NCBI RefSeq assembly: GCF_002407185.1
Contig: NZ_CP023563.1
Location: forward strand, 2,294,001 to 2,358,000
Origin: Brachybacterium vulturis
Lineage (GTDB): Bacteria > Actinomycetota > Actinomycetes > Actinomycetales > Dermabacteraceae
Direction: 5' to 3'
Length of the DNA: 64,000 bases
Shown: positions 29,607 through 37,490 of the stretch, piece after piece
Numbering within the stretch: the stretch's first letter is position 1
Layout: each line of letters begins with the position of its first letter
Notes under the pieces: generated by a model
The model's database searches: none
What the model was told of the DNA's origin: nothing
Seen by the model: only the letters and a program-made list of their open reading frames with translations
Position numbers and translations under genes: made by a program

Positions 29607-29885
29607 ATGGCGAAACGCGCCGACATCGACCGCCGCTACCGGGAATGGACCCGCCGCACCCCGCCTTCGCCATCGCTGAGGCCACCGGTGTGACGGCCGC
29701 GATCCTGGACACCCTGCCGCCCTCGGACCCCTGGCCGGACCCGCACCCGGGCTGCGGAACGTATTCTGTGGTGTCACGGCAGCGGAGCCGCCGGCAGTTG
29801 GCGTGTCCAGTCACCACATCATCCGAGCCGACTGGACAGCAGTCGTCGGCCCCGGAATGACACCGGAACCCCTCGAGAGGGCTCA
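29607..29885. other. decayed non-coding stretch
   Basis: No intact gene. A 28-codon frame from ATG 29607 (MAKRADIDRRYREWTRRTP) breaks off, and the continuation in another frame ('AFAIAEATGVTAAILDTLPP', 29668-29729) looks like the rest of a frameshifted small protein that could not be identified. One copy of the 31-bp duplicated element lies at 29757-29787. Confidence 0.45.
29757..29787 (+). repeat. 31-bp duplicated element, copy 1
   Basis: Begins GAACGTATTCTG and contains CACGGC. It matches 32659-32689 in 27 of 31 positions, same orientation, 2.9 kb apart. Copy 2 directly precedes a gene and provides its ribosome-binding site; copy 1 precedes no intact gene. Confidence 0.75.
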
Positions 29886-30099
29886 TCAAGCCGTGTCTCG
29901 TCCGAGCAGACGCAGTCCGGCGGGGTCTGTGAGGAGGACGCGGCCTCGTCCTGACCGGATCAGCCCGCGCACGGCGAAGTCGCCGAACACCCGGCTGGTG
30001 GCCTCCCAGGTCGCTCCGATCACTCCGGCGACCTGCTCGTGGGTGAGCTGGACGTGCGGGGTGCGTGAGAAGCGCCCCGTGGGTCGATCTCGTTCATGC
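29886..30099 (-). pseudogene. C-terminal fragment of a Crp/FNR-family regulator
   Basis: The minus strand encodes 'HVQLTHEQVAGVIGATWEAT' followed by 'SRVFGDFAVRGLIRSGRGRV' and a stop, the winged HTH of Crp-type regulators (LTHEQVAxxIGATRExxSR). The N-terminal cyclic-nucleotide-binding domain is absent: upstream DNA in this frame turns into the broken membrane gene. No start codon suits the fragment, so it is annotated as a remnant. The usual Arg of the recognition helix (GATRE) is Trp here. Confidence 0.75.
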
Positions 30100-30149
30100 C
30101 CGCCCCCTGCTGATCAGGATGGTGACTTCTGCGGTGAGGAGCGCAAAGA

Positions 30150-30281
30150 TCAGGGGCCCATCAGAGACACCATCGTGCCGAAGACGAGCCCGCCGGCAAC
30201 GCCGCCGAGCGCACCGGCCAGGGTCGGACGTCCTGCGGCTGCGGTGCGATGACCGGTGGAGTCGAGAGTGTGAGCAGTCAT
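30150..30281 (-). CDS. truncated small membrane protein (43 residues)
   Basis: Starts MTAHTLDSTGHR with GGGAGA 6 bases upstream, and has one Gly/Ala-rich helix 'GALGGVAGGLVFGTMVSLMG' before a stop. Just past the stop, another frame continues as a hydrophobic tail ('LIFALLTAEVTILISRGRA'), so a one-base shift probably broke a protein of about 60 residues or more. The good ribosome-binding site suggests it was recently functional. Unrecognised family; together with the Crp fragment it marks a decaying unit. Confidence 0.45.
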   Translation of the reverse strand: MTAHTLDSTGHRTAAAGRPTLAGALGGVAGGLVFGTMVSLMGP

Positions 30282-30441
30282 GGTGTCTCTCCCATCGTTG
30301 ATCTGATGGCCTGACACTAGAGATCTCGCGGGCGACGTTCGGTGATCGAGCGCACAGGAGCCGAGAGTGACGGTGCGTAGTCTGCCGGAATGCGATGGCG
30401 ATCGATCCTCCAGACACGATCCATGACCGGAAGGGATGCCG

Positions 30442-31866
30442 ATGGAGCCTGATGAGAAGCCTTGGGAGCTGGTCGTCGTCGGTGCCGGCAGCGCCGGGTT
30501 GACCGCTGCGAGGACCGCACGGCTGCTCGGCGCAGAGGTGCTGCTGATCGAGCGGCACCGCTGGGGCGGCGATTGCCTGTGGACGGGGTGCGTGCCGTCC
30601 AAGTCGCTCATCGCCCAGGCGCGCCGGGCGCCACCTGCCCGCCGTCGGAGCGCTGGAGTTCTCGAGGCTCACGACGTGTTCACCGGCATCGACAGCGCGA
30701 GGGAGAGCATCGCGCCGGATGATTCTCCCGAGGCCCTGCGGGGCATCGGCGTGAGGACGCTGCAGGGCGAGGCGATGTTCACCGGGGACCAATCCATGAT
30801 CGTCGGCGGGCGTTCGGTCGAGTTCACCCGCGCCATCGTCGCGACCGGATCGCGTCCGAGCGTGCCCGGGATCCCGGGCCTGGCCGAGGTGGACCCACTG
30901 ACCAGCGACACGATCTGGGAGCTCCGTGAGCTTCCCGAACGGATGGTCGTCGTCGGGGGCGGTGCGATCGCCTGTGAGCTCGGGCAGGCGCTGGCCCGCC
31001 TCGGCGTGCAGGTCACGATCATCCTCCGTGGCCCAGACATCCTCCCGGGCGAGATCCCTGAGGCTCGGGAGCTCGTGCGCTCGGCTCTCGAGGTCGACGG
31101 GGTCCGCGTCCTCACCGGCCGCTGCGTGGTCCGGTTCCATCGCGACGCGAGCCAGGAGTGTGCGGCGCTGCTCGACGACGGCACCCGCGTGGACGCCGAC
31201 CGGGTCCTCGTCGCGACCGGGCGACGAGCCGGCGTGGATCAGCTCGGGCTGATCGCCACCGGCGTGGAGACCGATGACTGCGGCTGGATCTCCTGCGATC
31301 CCACCCTGCGCACGGACAACCCGTCCATCTGGGCCGCAGGTGATGTGACCTGGCTCCCGAAGCACGCCCATGTGGCCGGCGTCAGCGGCGCCGTCGCGGC
31401 GCGCAACGCACTGCTCGGGACCCGCAGGACGATGCACGACGCAGGAGCGCCCCGAGTGCTGTTCACGGCACCGGAGATCGCGTCCGTCGGCACGCAGGAG
31501 CCGACGGGCCGTGACCGCGTCGCCACCGTGCGACACGTGCACGTGGACCGTGCCGTCGCGGAGGACGACACAGCAGGCTTCACCCGGATCATCGTCGACC
31601 GGCGCGGTCGGATCCTCGGCGGCACGATCGTCGGCCCGCGAGCGGGCGAGACCCTCGGCGAACTGACCCTGGCCGTGGACCAGGGCATCACCGTCCAGCG
31701 TCTGACGTCCGTCATGCATTCGTACCCGACCTACAGCGACGGGCTCTGGAACGCTGCGATCCAGGAGTCGCAGCGTCGGCTCCGAGAAGGCATGGCCGGC
31801 CGTCTCGCCTCGCTGATGCGCCGCCGTGCCTCATGGCGCGCCCGGCGGGGCGTGAAGCGCAGATGA
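30442..31866 (+). CDS. mercuric-reductase/dihydrolipoamide-dehydrogenase-like FAD oxidoreductase
   Basis: 474 residues; the ATG at 30442 has GGAAGG 7 bases upstream, better spaced than the ATG at 30436. The FAD motif is 'LVVVGAGSAGLTAARTA', the redox-active disulfide 'WGGDCLWTGCVPSKSLI', the NAD(P) motif 'MVVVGGGAIACELGQALARLG' and the second FAD motif 'SIWAAGDVTWLP'. It lacks the MerA N-terminal metal domain and the C-terminal Cys pair. The dimer-interface motif, usually HAHPTxSE, reads 'MHSYPTYSDGLWNAA'. It is therefore a disulfide oxidoreductase-like flavoprotein of unknown substrate, not a proven mercuric reductase. It overlaps the methyltransferase gene (ATGA). Confidence 0.82.
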   Translation: MEPDEKPWELVVVGAGSAGLTAARTARLLGAEVLLIERHRWGGDCLWTGCVPSKSLIAQARRAPPARRRSAGVLEAHDVFTGIDSARESIAPDDSPEALRGIGVRTLQGEAMFTGDQSMIVGGRSVEFTRAIVATGSRPSVPGIPGLAEVDPLTSDTIWELRELPERMVVVGGGAIACELGQALARLGVQVTIILRGPDILPGEIPEARELVRSALEVDGVRVLTGRCVVRFHRDASQECAALLDDGTRVDADRVLVATGRRAGVDQLGLIATGVETDDCGWISCDPTLRTDNPSIWAAGDVTWLPKHAHVAGVSGAVAARNALLGTRRTMHDAGAPRVLFTAPEIASVGTQEPTGRDRVATVRHVHVDRAVAEDDTAGFTRIIVDRRGRILGGTIVGPRAGETLGELTLAVDQGITVQRLTSVMHSYPTYSDGLWNAAIQESQRRLREGMAGRLASLMRRRASWRARRGVKRR

Positions 31867-32525
31867 ATGAGCCAGGCGCAGGCGCGGAGTGGGACGCCTA
31901 CCTCGCCGGTTTCCATGCGGACCGCCCGGGCATCACAGAACGCCTCCTCTCCCACAGCCTCGACGCCCGTGGCACCACGCCGTACGACTGGGTGGCCGAC
32001 GCTGTCGGTGGCAGCGGGCTCGTCGTCGATGTCGCCTGCGGGAGCGCGCCGCTCTGGAGCCCGCGCCTCGCGGGTCGATACCTCGGCGTGGATCTCTCCA
32101 GCGCCGAACTCGACCTCGCTCGGCACCGTGGTGCACACCGGATCACCCAGGGATCTGCACACGCACTGCCGGTGCAGACGGGCATCGCCGCCACGGTCGT
32201 CTGCTCGATGGCGCTCATGATCCTGCCCGATCTCTCCGCCGTGCTCGGAGAGGTCCGCCGCGCCCTCCGCCCCGGCGGGGTCTTCGTCGCGATCGTCCCG
32301 ACGACACCGACCGGGCTCGGTGATCTCGTCTTCGGAGCCGGGCTGGTCCGCGCCGCACGCGGACCTCTCAGCTACCGCAACGACCCGCTGCTGCGGCGGC
32401 CTCGTCGCCTGTTCGCCGAGAACGGCCTTGCGGTGAGGGAGGACATCCGCCGCACGTATCGGTGCGAGCTCAGCGCCGATCGCGCAGCCGAGGCAGCCGC
32501 ATCGTTCTATCTGCGCGGACCTTAG
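31863..32525 (+). CDS. class I SAM-dependent methyltransferase
   Basis: 220 residues from the ATG at 31863, which overlaps the oxidoreductase stop. The SAM motif I is 'LVVDVACGSAPLWSPRLAG', followed by 'YLGVDLSSAELDLAR' (acidic ribose-binding residue) and 'ATVVCSMALMILPDLSAVLGEVRRALRPGG', the Methyltransf_11 core. The substrate is unknown. Coupling to the flavoprotein suggests the two act on the same small molecule or stress, but this is inference. Confidence 0.82.
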   Translation: MNEPGAGAEWDAYLAGFHADRPGITERLLSHSLDARGTTPYDWVADAVGGSGLVVDVACGSAPLWSPRLAGRYLGVDLSSAELDLARHRGAHRITQGSAHALPVQTGIAATVVCSMALMILPDLSAVLGEVRRALRPGGVFVAIVPTTPTGLGDLVFGAGLVRAARGPLSYRNDPLLRRPRRLFAENGLAVREDIRRTYRCELSADRAAEAAASFYLRGP

Positions 32526-32658
32526 GCGGCGCGCGAGAGCGAGGTCGCTCACTACCTGCGCAGGATGTCGCGGCGTGGTCGCACCATGCCCATCCCTATC
32601 CGACGGATCCTGGCTCATCGCCCGTGAGACGACGAAGGAGCCGACGTGGCGGGACGGT

Positions 32659-32689
32659 GAACGTATTCTGGAGTGCCACGGCATCGGAG
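32659..32689 (+). repeat. 31-bp duplicated element, copy 2
   Basis: Matches 29757-29787 in 27 of 31 positions. Its right end contains the GGAG of the ribosome-binding site for the 54-residue acidic protein, and a TATTCT sequence (32664-32669) could serve as a -10 box. This suggests the element is a mobile or duplicated promoter/5' leader. Confidence 0.75.
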
Positions 32690-32697
32690 GACCTGTG

Positions 32698-32862
32698 ATG
32701 ATCGCACCACGTGAGCAGCCTGAGTACGACCCCGCTCCGGGGGAGGAACCGATCCCCGAGCTCGAGGACGACGAGAAGATCGCGCCCCGACCCGAGGAGG
32801 AGATCGCCGACCGGCTCCGCGCCGAACCGGATGCCGAGGGCCACGGCACCCGGTCCGGCTGA
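32698..32862 (+). CDS. small acidic protein of unknown function (54 residues)
   Basis: MIAPREQPEYDPAPGEEPIP is followed by a run of Glu, Asp and Pro. The protein has no hydrophobic segment and is strongly acidic and probably disordered. GGAGG lies 7 bases before the ATG. An in-frame GTG one codon earlier is possible. The coding sequence keeps the third-position GC bias of the genome, which argues it is real. Not recognised as a known family. It lies just inside the tRNA-Met boundary. Confidence 0.6.
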   Translation: MIAPREQPEYDPAPGEEPIPELEDDEKIAPRPEEEIADRLRAEPDAEGHGTRSG

Positions 32863-32978
32863 TGCGCACGCGCGGTGCCGCAGCAGTCGCGCATGCGAGA
32901 CAGAGAGATCATCTCGCGCTCTCAACTCGCTCCTGCAGGTTCCGCTACGTCCCGAATGGAGTGAAACTGCAGGTCAGG

Positions 32979-33052
32979 TAGGCCAGGCGGGGCTTGAACC
33001 CGCGACCGACGGATTATGAGTCCGCTGCTCTGACCGGCTGAGCTACTGGCCC
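32979..33052 (-). tRNA. tRNA-Met (CAT), elongator type
   Basis: A full cloverleaf of 74 bases: acceptor GGGCCAG/CTGGCCT, D arm GCTC/GAGC, anticodon stem GCGGA/TCCGT with loop CTCATAA, T arm CGGGTTCAAGCCCCG (G-rich stem GCGGG/CCCGC). CCA is not encoded. The loop contains CAT at 33018-33016. The acceptor begins with a G-U pair and lacks the initiator features (C1-A72 mismatch, GGG/CCC anticodon stem), so it is an elongator, or possibly an Ile-CAT isoacceptor. A degenerate copy of its 3' half lies at 28514. Confidence 0.93.
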
Positions 33053-33134
33053 GTACCCTGCGTGCAGGGCGGTCAGGAATCTATCACGGAGACCCCCGGT
33101 GACCTGCCCGGCCACCGGGAGCCATCCGTCGCGG

Positions 33135-34403
33135 TCAGAGGCTGACGCGCGTCGCTGCCGCCCCGCCGGTGCGGGTGTCACCGGCGGTGACGTCGGCCAG
33201 CTCGCGGACCACACGGAGGGTGGGCCGCTCCCCGGCGCGCGAGGCCTCCATCCACTGCTCGAAGACCGAGCCGCCGGGCGCTGCCGCGCTGCGCAGCAGC
33301 AGCGGGTCCGGGCCGACGGGCAGGTCGATCGCACGTCCCCGGGGAGCCGGGGCAGGCTGCTCGCGAGCCGCGGCGATGGCGTCCCGGAAGGCGGCGCCGG
33401 AGTTCTTGAGCCGGCCGTCCTCGTCGAACAGGCCCAGGGTGTGCTCGAGCGGCGGGAAGTCCGCCAACGAGCGGGAGACGTCGTGCGAGCACCACCAGGT
33501 GATGCCCCAGAGCTCAGGGCACTGCAGCGAGTTCTCGACGGTGCTGCGCACGAACCACGGGACGTCCGTCTCCTCGAGGATGCTGCGGGGGGCGCCGACC
33601 TCCTGGAGCCAGAGCGGACGCTCCGGCGCGGGGGAGAAGGCACGAGCCAGCTCGAGGTAGTACTCGGTGCGATGGGCGACCTCGTGGGAGCGGGCGCCGT
33701 AGCGCTGGCCGGTGCCGTCGAAGATCCAGGAATGGACCACGGTCGCGTCGCCGAGCTGTGCGGACTGGTCCGGGGTGAAGGCGTGGTCGTCCATGAACCA
33801 GGCGGCGTCGTAGTTGGCCACGGTGTGCATCCCCTGAGGGGCACCGTCGCGGGCGGCGTCCAGGAGCGTCCGCGTCCAGGCCTCCGCCTCCGGGACCGTG
33901 AGGCCGTCGGGGTCGGGATGGTTGGAGGCGGAGAACTGGTTGACCTCGTTGCCCAGGGAGAGGCCCAGCAGGTTCGGGGCGTCGGCCAGCCGCTGCGCGA
34001 GGGCGCGCACCAGCTGGGCGGTGGCCGTCACCACCTCGGGGTCGGTGAACATGTTGCGGCGGTGCCAGGTCGCCAACCAGCTGGGGACGAAGTCGAAGCT
34101 CGAGAGATGTCCCTGGATCGCGTCGACCACGACGTCCATCCCGAGCTGCGCGGCGATGTCGACCACGGCGCGCACGTCATCGAGGGCGCGGGGGCGGATC
34201 AGGGTGCGGTTGGGCTGGAGCAGCGGCCACAGCGGGAACAGACGGATATGATCGGCGCCGAGGGACGCGACGGCGGTCAGGTCCTCTCCGACGGCGTCCA
34301 GGTCCAGGTCGAGCCAGGAATGGAACCATCCCTGCCGCGGAGTGTAGTTCACACCGAAACGCACCGGAGCGGTGCCGGTCGGGGTATGCGGGGAGGCAGA
34401 CAT
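33135..34403 (-). CDS. glycoside hydrolase, GH5-like (clan GH-A)
   Basis: About 422 residues from the second of two adjacent ATGs (GGAAGG five bases upstream). A TIM-barrel of clan A is indicated by 'VRFGVNYTPRQGWFHSW', the acid/base Glu in 'LLGLSLGNEVNQFSASNHP' (NE after strand 4) and the nucleophile Glu in 'RPLWLQEVGAP' (strand 7). There is no signal peptide, so it acts inside the cell, probably on an imported oligosaccharide. The divergent LacI gene is a likely regulator. Beta-mannosidic or beta-glucosidic substrates are typical of relatives, but specificity is not shown. Confidence 0.82.
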   Translation of the reverse strand: MSASPHTPTGTAPVRFGVNYTPRQGWFHSWLDLDLDAVGEDLTAVASLGADHIRLFPLWPLLQPNRTLIRPRALDDVRAVVDIAAQLGMDVVVDAIQGHLSSFDFVPSWLATWHRRNMFTDPEVVTATAQLVRALAQRLADAPNLLGLSLGNEVNQFSASNHPDPDGLTVPEAEAWTRTLLDAARDGAPQGMHTVANYDAAWFMDDHAFTPDQSAQLGDATVVHSWIFDGTGQRYGARSHEVAHRTEYYLELARAFSPAPERPLWLQEVGAPRSILEETDVPWFVRSTVENSLQCPELWGITWWCSHDVSRSLADFPPLEHTLGLFDEDGRLKNSGAAFRDAIAAAREQPAPAPRGRAIDLPVGPDPLLLRSAAAPGGSVFEQWMEASRAGERPTLRVVRELADVTAGDTRTGGAAATRVSL

Positions 34404-34574
34404 CATGTCCTTCCGTCGGACAATGCTCGGGGGCGGTGTGCGCAGCGACGCGCCGGAGGTGGTCGCCGGATCGCCGGATATCGTCGGCCCGGTGCCGTCT
34501 CGGGCGCTTCCTGCTACTATAGCGGTTTAGTTGACGTTGTGGGCCGATGCCGTGATGTCGGCCGGAGAGGGTGG

Positions 34575-35711
34575 ATGATGACCACCAGCAAGCAGCCGCG
34601 GCAGTCGGGCAGCGGCCGGGGCCAGCGCGTCACGATCGCGGACATCGCCCGTCGCGCCGGGGTCACCCCGGCGGCCGTCTCCCTCGCCGTGAACGGCAGG
34701 TCCGGAGTCTCGGACGCGACCCGGGAGCGGATCATGGCCATCGCTGCGGAGCTGCGGTGGGAGCCCTCGCCCGCCGCCCGCGCCCTCGCCGGGGCCCCGG
34801 TGCTCACGGTCGGCATGGTGCTGGCCAGGCCGGCGGAGGTGCTCGGCACCGAGGCGTTCTTCGGCGCCTTCGTCGCCGGGCTGCAGGAGGTCCTCAGCCG
34901 CCGCGACTACTCGCTCCAGATGAAGATCGTCGAGACCACCGACGCGGAGATCGAGACCTACCGCCGCTGGTTCGCGCAGCGCCGGGTCGACGGCGTGGTG
35001 GTCGTGGATCTGCGGCAGGACGATCCCCGCATCCCGGCGCTCGAGGACCTCGGGCTGCCCGCACTCGTCGTCGGCGGCCCTGGCCACCACGGCTCCCTGC
35101 CCTCCGTCTACGTCGACGACGCCCACGCCACCCGTCTGCTGGTGGATCATCTGGCGGGACTCGGCCACCGTCGTCTCGCACGCGTGGCGGGCAACGAGGA
35201 CTTCCTCCACACCCTGCTGCGTGATCGTGCATTCACCGAGCGCTGCGCCGAGCTCGGCATCGACGCGATCACGCAGGACGCCGGCTTCGGCACGCGCGGT
35301 GCCGAGGTCGCCACCGCCGCACTGCTGGCCCGCCGGGAGCCTCCCACCGCGATCGTCTTCGACAGCGACGAGATGGCACTGGCCGGAACCCATGTGCTGG
35401 AGGAGGCCGGGTCCCGGATCCCCGAGGACGTCGCGGTCGCGAGCTACGAGGACTCGGCGCTGACCCGCACCCACCGCCCTCCGATCACCGCCATCGGCCG
35501 CTCGGCCATCGAGTACGGCCGGGTCGCCGCGACCCGCCTGCTCGAGGTGATCGGGGCGAGCCGGAACCGGCGCGGCTCCTCTGCGGAGTCGGTCCAGGAG
35601 TCCCGGGCGATCGAGCCCGTGCTGGTGGTGCGCGACTCCACGCGGCCCGAGGGGGCGGCGCCCGCACCGGCGGTCCCTGAGGCCTCCGACGCGGGGTTAC
35701 CTTCGTCATAG
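34575..35711 (+). CDS. LacI-family transcriptional regulator
   Basis: 378 residues. The HTH 'VTIADIARRAGVTPAAVSLAVNGRSGVSDATRERI' is a standard LacI DNA-binding domain; the hinge 'SPAARALAG' and a sugar-binding domain follow, with 'VDGVVVVDLRQDDPRIPALEDLGLPALVVGG' as the core. AGAGGG precedes the two ATGs. A TACTAT box at 34515-34520 is a likely -10. It is divergent from the glycoside hydrolase and probably represses it in response to a saccharide. The C-terminal 30 residues are a Pro/Ala-rich tail. Confidence 0.9.
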   Translation: MMTTSKQPRQSGSGRGQRVTIADIARRAGVTPAAVSLAVNGRSGVSDATRERIMAIAAELRWEPSPAARALAGAPVLTVGMVLARPAEVLGTEAFFGAFVAGLQEVLSRRDYSLQMKIVETTDAEIETYRRWFAQRRVDGVVVVDLRQDDPRIPALEDLGLPALVVGGPGHHGSLPSVYVDDAHATRLLVDHLAGLGHRRLARVAGNEDFLHTLLRDRAFTERCAELGIDAITQDAGFGTRGAEVATAALLARREPPTAIVFDSDEMALAGTHVLEEAGSRIPEDVAVASYEDSALTRTHRPPITAIGRSAIEYGRVAATRLLEVIGASRNRRGSSAESVQESRAIEPVLVVRDSTRPEGAAPAPAVPEASDAGLPSS

Positions 35712-35778
35712 TGGCCGGTCGAGGCGGGGTTCCGGGATGCGGAGCGCCCCGGATCCCTGCTATCGTCGTGCAGGTCGA

Positions 35779-35850
35779 TCCCGCATAGCTCAACGGCAGA
35801 GCACTCGACTGTTAATCGAGCGGTTCTTGGTTCGAATCCAAGTGCGGGAG
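35779..35850 (+). tRNA. tRNA-Asn (GTT)
   Basis: Cloverleaf of 72 bases: acceptor TCCCGCA/TGCGGGA, anticodon stem CTCGA/TCGAG with loop CTGTTAA (GTT at 35811-35813), T arm with GGTTCGAATCC. CCA is not encoded. Confidence 0.95.
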
Positions 35851-35860
35851 CACAGGAGCA

Positions 35861-35885
35861 CAGCCCCGGGGGATCCCCGGGGCTG
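35861..35885 (+). terminator. terminator after tRNA-Asn
   Basis: CAGCCCCGGGG and its complement form an 11-bp perfect stem with a 3-base loop, 10 bases after the tRNA; TCTCATGT follows. Confidence 0.85.
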
Positions 35886-35922
35886 TCTCATGTCCAGATG
35901 GTTCTCGCGAAGGAGAAGGACG

Positions 35923-36405
35923 ATGCACACCGTCCCCGATGATCGCTTCGAGCTCCCGGGGAACTTCGGTCCCGGCAGCGTTTGGGCGGACCGCACCGGA
36001 GAACGCACGCTGAAGGGCTGCAACCAGCGCGGCGTCGAGATCCCGATCGGGCACGGCGAGGGGGAGATCAGCCCCGGAGAGCTGCTGAAGCTCGCCCTGA
36101 TCGGCTGCGCCGGCATGAGCAGCGACGCGAACCTCTCCCGCCGCCTCGGCGAGGACCACGACATGCGGCTGTGGGCGCACGGCACCTCCGACGACGAGCA
36201 GAACCGCTACCTCACGATCGCCGAGGAGGTGCAGCTCCCGCTCGAGGGGCTCACCGCGCAGGAGATCGCCGCCGTGGTGACGGTCTTCGGGCGCGCGGTC
36301 GCCGCCGGCTGCACGGTCGAGCGCACCGTCGCGGGCGGCGCGGAGGTCACCCACCGCGTCCTCGGCACCGAGGAGCCCGACACCCCGCAGACGGGACAGG
36401 CATGA
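35923..36405 (+). CDS. OsmC-family protein
   Basis: 160 residues with AGGAGAAGGA directly upstream. 'ISPGELLKLALIGCAGMSSDA' is the OsmC nucleophile-Cys region and a second Cys follows in 'VAAGCTVERTVAGG', about 60 residues later, as in peroxiredoxin-like OsmC proteins. The 'ERTLKGCNQRGVEIPIG' start is typical of the actinobacterial subgroup. It is coupled to def by an ATGA overlap. Confidence 0.85.
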   Translation: MHTVPDDRFELPGNFGPGSVWADRTGERTLKGCNQRGVEIPIGHGEGEISPGELLKLALIGCAGMSSDANLSRRLGEDHDMRLWAHGTSDDEQNRYLTIAEEVQLPLEGLTAQEIAAVVTVFGRAVAAGCTVERTVAGGAEVTHRVLGTEEPDTPQTGQA

Positions 36406-36893
36406 CCGTCCGCCCCATCCGCATCGTCGGCGATCCGGTGCTGCGCACCCCCTGCGATCCGATCAGGACGATCACCGATGGCACCCGTGCCCTGGTGCAG
36501 GACCTGCTGGACACCGTCGACGACGAGGGCCGCGCGGGCGTGGCCGCCAACCAGATCGGGATCAGCCTGCGCGCCTTCTCCTGGAACCTCGGGGAGGAGG
36601 GCGGCCTGGGCTGCATCCTCAATCCCGTGATCGTCGAGCTCTCCGAGGAGCTGCAGCACGACGACGAGGGCTGCCTCTCCGTGCCCGAGCTGTTCTTCCC
36701 GCGCACCCGTTCCGCCTACGCACGCTGCGTGGGCATGGACGTCGAGGGGCAGGAGATCGAACTGGCGGGGGAGGGCCTCGTGGCGCGGCTCATCCAGCAC
36801 GAGGTCGGGCACCTCGACGGGGTCCTCTACATCGACGGCCTCGAACGCTCCGTGAAGAAGCGCGCATTGCGCCAGATCAGGGAGACCCTCTAA
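36402..36893 (+). CDS. def: peptide deformylase
   Basis: 163 residues. The three PDF motifs are 'GVAANQIGISLRAF' (GxGxAAxQ equivalent, with the first Gly replaced), 'EGCLSVPE' with the metal-ligand Cys, and 'LIQHEVGHLDG' (HEXXH). It removes the formyl group from nascent proteins. In HEVGH the usual Asp before the second His (QHEIDHL) is Gly, a common actinobacterial variant. The start overlaps the OsmC gene. Confidence 0.94.
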   Translation: MTVRPIRIVGDPVLRTPCDPIRTITDGTRALVQDLLDTVDDEGRAGVAANQIGISLRAFSWNLGEEGGLGCILNPVIVELSEELQHDDEGCLSVPELFFPRTRSAYARCVGMDVEGQEIELAGEGLVARLIQHEVGHLDGVLYIDGLERSVKKRALRQIRETL

Positions 36894-36982
36894 GCTCTGC
36901 ATGGACAGGCACTCGCTGTCATCAGATCCCTCCGCAGTACCGATTCGTTGGGGAAGACGCATCGGACACCGGAAGGAACGAG

Positions 36983-37474
36983 ATGACCCAGGGCGTTCTG
37001 TACATCCACTCCGCTCCGCGGGCCCTCACACCGCACATCGAATGGGCCGCCAGCGGAGTCCTCGGCGCGCCCGCACGCATCCGCTGGGAGGACCAGCCGG
37101 TCAGTCGCGGGCTGCAGCGGGCGGAGATGACCTGGCGCGGACGCGAGGACACCGGCGCGCTCCTGGTCAGCGCCCTGCGCGGCATGCACGAGGTCCGCTT
37201 CGAGGTCACCCAGGAATCAACCTCCGCGGTAGACGGCGCGCGCTGGAGCTGCACGCCGGAGCTCGGCATCCACCACGCGGCGACGGACCACGCCGGCAAC
37301 ATCGTGCTCACCGAGGACCATGTGCGCACCTGCCTGGAACGGGCCGGCGACGATCCGGTGGCGCTGCGCCGCGAGCTCGGCATCGCCCTGGGCGGTCCCT
37401 GGGACGAGGACCTCGAGATCTACCGTCACGCCGGCGAGGGCGTGCCGATGCGCTGGCTGCACCGCGTCAGCTGA
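36983..37474 (+). CDS. DUF3145-family protein
   Basis: 163 residues beginning MTQGVLYIHSAPRALTPHIEWA, which is close to the consensus of DUF3145, an actinobacteria-specific cytoplasmic family of unknown function. The Trp-rich centre ('IRWEDQPVSRGLQRAEMTW') and the end 'GEGVPMRWLHRVS' fit the family, and the length is as expected. GGAAGGAAC precedes the ATG. It is monocistronic and converges on fabF with a long hairpin between. Confidence 0.85.
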   Translation: MTQGVLYIHSAPRALTPHIEWAASGVLGAPARIRWEDQPVSRGLQRAEMTWRGREDTGALLVSALRGMHEVRFEVTQESTSAVDGARWSCTPELGIHHAATDHAGNIVLTEDHVRTCLERAGDDPVALRRELGIALGGPWDEDLEIYRHAGEGVPMRWLHRVS

Positions 37475-37490
37475 GCTCCCCGCACGAGGA

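Noticed and set aside
29757-29787. Copy 1 of the 31-bp element as promoter of a real gene
   Set aside because: The only frame after it starts at a weak TTG, has 20 codons and no similarity to the gene after copy 2.
30442-31866. Calling the flavoprotein mercuric reductase MerA
   Set aside because: No MerR, MerT or MerP nearby, no N-terminal metal-binding domain and no C-terminal Cys pair.
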